Part shown: positions 62,401 to 64,000 of the stretch, in pieces
Layout of the letters: each line of letters opens with the position of its first letter
How positions within the stretch are numbered: the first letter of the stretch is position 1
Assembly (NCBI GenBank): GCA_002708305.1
Contig: PANE01000041.1
Span: forward strand, 1 to 64,000
Source: Rhodospirillaceae bacterium
GTDB taxonomy: Bacteria > Pseudomonadota > Alphaproteobacteria > Thalassobaculales > Thalassobaculaceae
Direction of reading: 5' to 3'
DNA: 64,000 nt
The notes under the pieces: model-generated
What the model was told of the DNA's origin: nothing
The model's input: the letters and a program-made list of their open reading frames with translations, nothing else
The model's database searches: none
Made by a program: the position numbers and the translations under genes

Positions 62401-62908
62401 ACGTTATGCTTTTAAATTAATGTCATATAAAGATGAGTATGAAGTTGCTAGGCTCTATACCGACGGTACGTTTTTAGGGCAACTAAATGAGCAATTCGAG
62501 GGTGACTTCAAGATTGAATTTAATTTAGCACCACCTCTTATCTCTAAACGTGATTTTTCTACTGGCCATTTGAAAAAGCAAATCTATGGCCCCTGGTTAA
62601 TTCACTGCTTTCGAATTTTAGCAAAATTAAAGGGGTTGAGGGGGACAATATGGGATATTTTTGGTAAGACAGCTGAACGCAGGCAAGAAAGATTGTTAAT
62701 AGAAGATTATTTTTCTCTGATGGAAACAGTCCTATCAAAACTAACTAGGGATAACCACGGAGCCGCGGTAGAGTTAGCGAGTATACCCGAAAAAATCAGG
62801 GGGTATGGTCATATTAAGGAAAAAGCAATCATCGAGGCAAAATCGCAAGAAAAACAGTTGCGTGCTATATTCGATAATCCGGAATTAGCAAAAACTGCGG
62901 CTGAGTAG
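59432..62908 (+). CDS. Fused indolepyruvate ferredoxin oxidoreductase
   Basis: A 1158-residue single-chain 2-oxoacid:acceptor oxidoreductase. The N-terminal part has the pyrimidine-binding domain, the thiamin diphosphate motif GDG at 495-497 (ANIGDGTYTHSGALAI) with a later N, and a single 4Fe-4S motif C633-x2-C-x2-C-x5-C (CEGCGDCGVASNC). The C-terminal third is the IorB/gamma domain (GVIVTGIGGTGVVTIG, GLAQKGGAVISH). It decarboxylates aryl pyruvates or branched 2-oxo acids to acyl-CoA and reduces ferredoxin, in aromatic amino acid or branched-chain breakdown. Alphaproteobacteria commonly have this fused form. No Lrp regulator is adjacent. Confidence 0.94.
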   Translation: MAEAAVTLDDKYTLDKGRVFITGVQALARLPMVQRQRDVLNGLNTAGFISGYRGSPVGGYDQQLWNARKFLENNHIKFQPGLNEDLAASAIWGSQQTNLFEGGKYDGVFGIWYGKGPGVDRCGDVFKHGNMSGPSKHGGVLLIAGDDHAAKSSTVPHQSEFAFVDASIPVLNPAGVQEILDYGVLGFEMSRFSGCWVAFKTTAENMDSSSSIDVSPNRINIELPDFDMPADGLHIRWPDDWIEQEHRLHNYKLNAVRAFARANGIDKVVMDSSTAKLGIVTTGKSYLDVRQALEDLGITEEKADAIGIRLYKIGMPWPLEPMGVHEFAEGLEEILVIEEKRPLIENQLKEELYNYPSNKRPRIVGKLDEKQQPLQSAAGVLTANQIASVIASRIALFDQGSEIQRQLRIMEAREAQLVQSKTDFARTPYFCSGCPHNTSTKVPEGSRATAGIGCHFMSVWMDRDTSTFTHMGAEGTPWIGQAAFTETKHIFANIGDGTYTHSGALAIRAAAASGVNITYKILYNDAVAMTGGQPADGGFTVPQIAAQVAAEGAKQVRVCADDPDKYPIGTKWPENASIHHRDELDNVQKDLREIEGLSILIYDQTCAAEKRRRRKRGTMIDPPKRIFVNELVCEGCGDCGVASNCVSVTPVETEYGRKRLIDQSACNKDYSCTKGFCPSFVNVIGGKVKKNKATETSGADLFEALPTPEQPKLEQPYGVIVTGIGGTGVVTIGALIGMAAHIEGKGVSVLDMAGLAQKGGAVISHIRIAKRPEDIHAVRIASGSAKLMLACDMVTAASVEGLSKVSKEETTAIVNTQETMTGAFTSNPDLPFPSAVFKDALRTAAGENSTHFIDASRIATNLLGDSIASNLFMLGYAIQKGQLPLSLEAIEQAIELNAVAVDFNKQALLWGRRAAHDLTSVEKLATPKLAKPVHREIASSLKEIKEKRIEFLTQYQNAIYAKRYEDLVRKAEDAEQNLTPGFEGLALATARYAFKLMSYKDEYEVARLYTDGTFLGQLNEQFEGDFKIEFNLAPPLISKRDFSTGHLKKQIYGPWLIHCFRILAKLKGLRGTIWDIFGKTAERRQERLLIEDYFSLMETVLSKLTRDNHGAAVELASIPEKIRGYGHIKEKAIIEAKSQEKQLRAIFDNPELAKTAAE

Positions 62909-62935
62909 CAAACTTAAGTGAAAAGTGGGGTTTAG

Positions 62936-63346
62936 TTAAACACCCTTCAGTTCAATTCCGTTTCCCTCAGGATCTCGAATATAAATTGATGGGCCATTTC
63001 CCTCTGCGCCGAACCGGATCACAGCCTCTTCTGCTTCGATCCGATGGCTTAACAAATAACTTTTTATTTTTTCTTCGTCAAAGGGTGATACTTTTATCGC
63101 AATATGGTCGACATTATGGCCCTCTTTTCCAGGAGAGGCTCCCCCCTTTAACCCGAGTGCCCCATCTACTGGAATTAAATCTATCATCGAATTTCCAATG
63201 GATACATGGTAAAGCCCAATTTCTGGGTTTTTCTTCACCAAGCTTGCACCGAGAATATCACAGTAAAAGGCTAACATTGGAGCTAATTGGTGTACGCGAA
63301 TTACAACATGGTCAATACCTTTTAATTCGCAATTTGGCAGGGCCAT
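62936..63346 (-). CDS. VOC (glyoxalase/dioxygenase-fold) protein
   Basis: A 136-residue vicinal oxygen chelate protein. GIDHVVIRVHQLAPMLAFYCDILGASL opens the first beta-alpha-beta-beta-beta unit with its metal His, HNVDHIAIKV opens the second, and IYIRDPEGNGIELKG closes with the Glu ligand. The fold serves glyoxalase I, extradiol dioxygenases, epimerases and antibiotic resistance proteins. Substrate unknown. The ATG at 63346 is preferred since the fold starts there; a TTG at 63376 adds ten residues. It is convergent with the oxidoreductase and divergent from the DehI-like gene. Confidence 0.9.
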   Translation of the reverse strand: MALPNCELKGIDHVVIRVHQLAPMLAFYCDILGASLVKKNPEIGLYHVSIGNSMIDLIPVDGALGLKGGASPGKEGHNVDHIAIKVSPFDEEKIKSYLLSHRIEAEEAVIRFGAEGNGPSIYIRDPEGNGIELKGV

Positions 63347-63442
63347 AATTAAATTAACCTCTGTATCTAAACTCACTTTACGGTTTAGTATTGAGCCTAA
63401 CTTATTACATTTTCAAGAGCAATTTTTTTGGATGAAAGCACT

Positions 63443-64000
63443 ATGGATAGAATGCGAGAGCTATCTGAAGCAGATGCTCGAGGCTCTGTAGCTAAAATAT
63501 ATGAAGAAATAAGAAAATATTACGCGGCACCGTATGTCTCGTCACTGTTCAGGCATCTAGCAACATATCCAGGGCTTTTAGAGTGGATTTGGAATATTAC
63601 TCTACCTGCTTTTGAAACTGGGTTAATGCAAAATACTGGATGGAAGCATGTCGATGTCTCCGGTTTAAAGCCACTTACGCCTTTATCTAAAGAAGACCTG
63701 GCTGCAATGAAAATAGATTGTGTAGAAAAGAATATAATCATTGAGACATGTCTTACTTTTACCAGGGTTAGTCCGATAAACCTTGTGTTTGCGGGCTGTT
63801 TGGAGCATCTTTTATTAGGAAAAAAGATAAACATATCGGCTAAAAAACAGGATGAGTTTCCGTTACCATCTGAACTATTGCTCTTACCAAAAATGGTTTC
63901 TTGGGAAGATATGACTGAAAGAGAGTTGACCGTTTTAAATATATTCTCGACGACATTAGCTGGTGAAACATTCATTCCCGGTATTTATCGAATTCTTGCT
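63443..64000 (+). CDS. DehI-family haloacid dehalogenase-like protein, 3' end missing
   Basis: An open frame of 186 codons without a stop runs off the right edge. The start MDRMRELSEADARGSVAKIYEEI followed by YVSSLFRHLATYPGLLEWIWN fits the DehI (halocarboxylic acid dehydrogenase) family, whose members are long pseudo-dimers of about 250-300 residues. Known DehI enzymes remove halogen from D- and L-2-haloacids; many family members are untested. The active-site Asp known from DehI would lie just beyond the visible part. Ribosome site GGATGAAAG precedes the ATG. It is divergent from the VOC gene. Confidence 0.65.
   Translation, partial: MDRMRELSEADARGSVAKIYEEIRKYYAAPYVSSLFRHLATYPGLLEWIWNITLPAFETGLMQNTGWKHVDVSGLKPLTPLSKEDLAAMKIDCVEKNIIIETCLTFTRVSPINLVFAGCLEHLLLGKKINISAKKQDEFPLPSELLLLPKMVSWEDMTERELTVLNIFSTTLAGETFIPGIYRILA

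Overview
The window looks like a chromosomal segment of an uncultured, low-GC (by eye roughly 40 percent) alphaproteobacterium, probably marine and Rhodospirillales/SAR116-like; the lineage is inference. It opens inside a 5S rRNA gene that is followed by an initiator tRNA-fMet, the usual alphaproteobacterial end of an rRNA operon. Several gene orders are also typical of the class: 4.5S RNA-dnaX-ybaB-recR, chorismate mutase-hisC-tyrA-DUF2125, HIG1 protein-cobalamin adenosyltransferase-etfBA-hydroxyacyl-CoA dehydrogenase, tlpA/argH-small lipoprotein-lysA, and a zinc-ribbon protein next to ftsEX. No phage, insertion sequence, integrase or CRISPR array was seen.

Region 1 (about 0.3-21.5 kb) is an accessory, catabolic and transport region: a glutathione S-transferase, an oligopeptide-type ABC transporter without ATPases, a Baeyer-Villiger-type monooxygenase, a small parvulin, a DUF3047 protein, a luciferase-like monooxygenase, a divergent PanB-fold protein beside an enolase-superfamily enzyme, a fatty acid desaturase, a PhyH dioxygenase, two tandem TauD/TfdA dioxygenases, a cytoplasmic sulfatase, a class III CoA-transferase, cysE and an aldo/keto reductase. 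Many are short units in alternating orientation, which suggests uptake and trimming of varied small organic compounds.

Region 2 (about 21.6-43 kb) is mostly core metabolism and replication: marR-emrA-like genes, ffs, dnaX, ybaB, recR, gloB, aromatic amino acid and histidine enzymes, cobalamin adenosylation, electron transfer flavoprotein, argH and lysA. Two accessory insertions stand out: an enolase-superfamily gene between gloB and a methyltransferase, and an RraA-like aldolase plus a third TauD-type dioxygenase.

Region 3 (about 43-64 kb) holds the zinc-ribbon protein and ftsEX, a YdcF protein, a B12-dependent ribonucleotide reductase, an ABC1 kinase, a DMT exporter, a PLP desulfhydrase/deaminase-type gene, pepF, a long-chain acyl-CoA synthetase, a corrinoid protein/DUF1638/virulence-factor-family cassette, a UDP-sugar epimerase, a fused indolepyruvate ferredoxin oxidoreductase, a VOC protein and a truncated DehI-family gene at the right edge. 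B12 is a recurring theme: the adenosyltransferase, the class II reductase and the corrinoid cassette.

The most notable signal is in dnaX. Runs of nine and eleven A lie in the linker after the clamp-loader core, and a -1 slip at either run meets a stop within two codons. This predicts that a short gamma form is made by slippage. Other points of interest are the PanB-like protein without the usual metal-site residues, the corrinoid cassette without a visible methyltransferase, and a chorismate mutase with a degenerate prephenate dehydratase-like tail.
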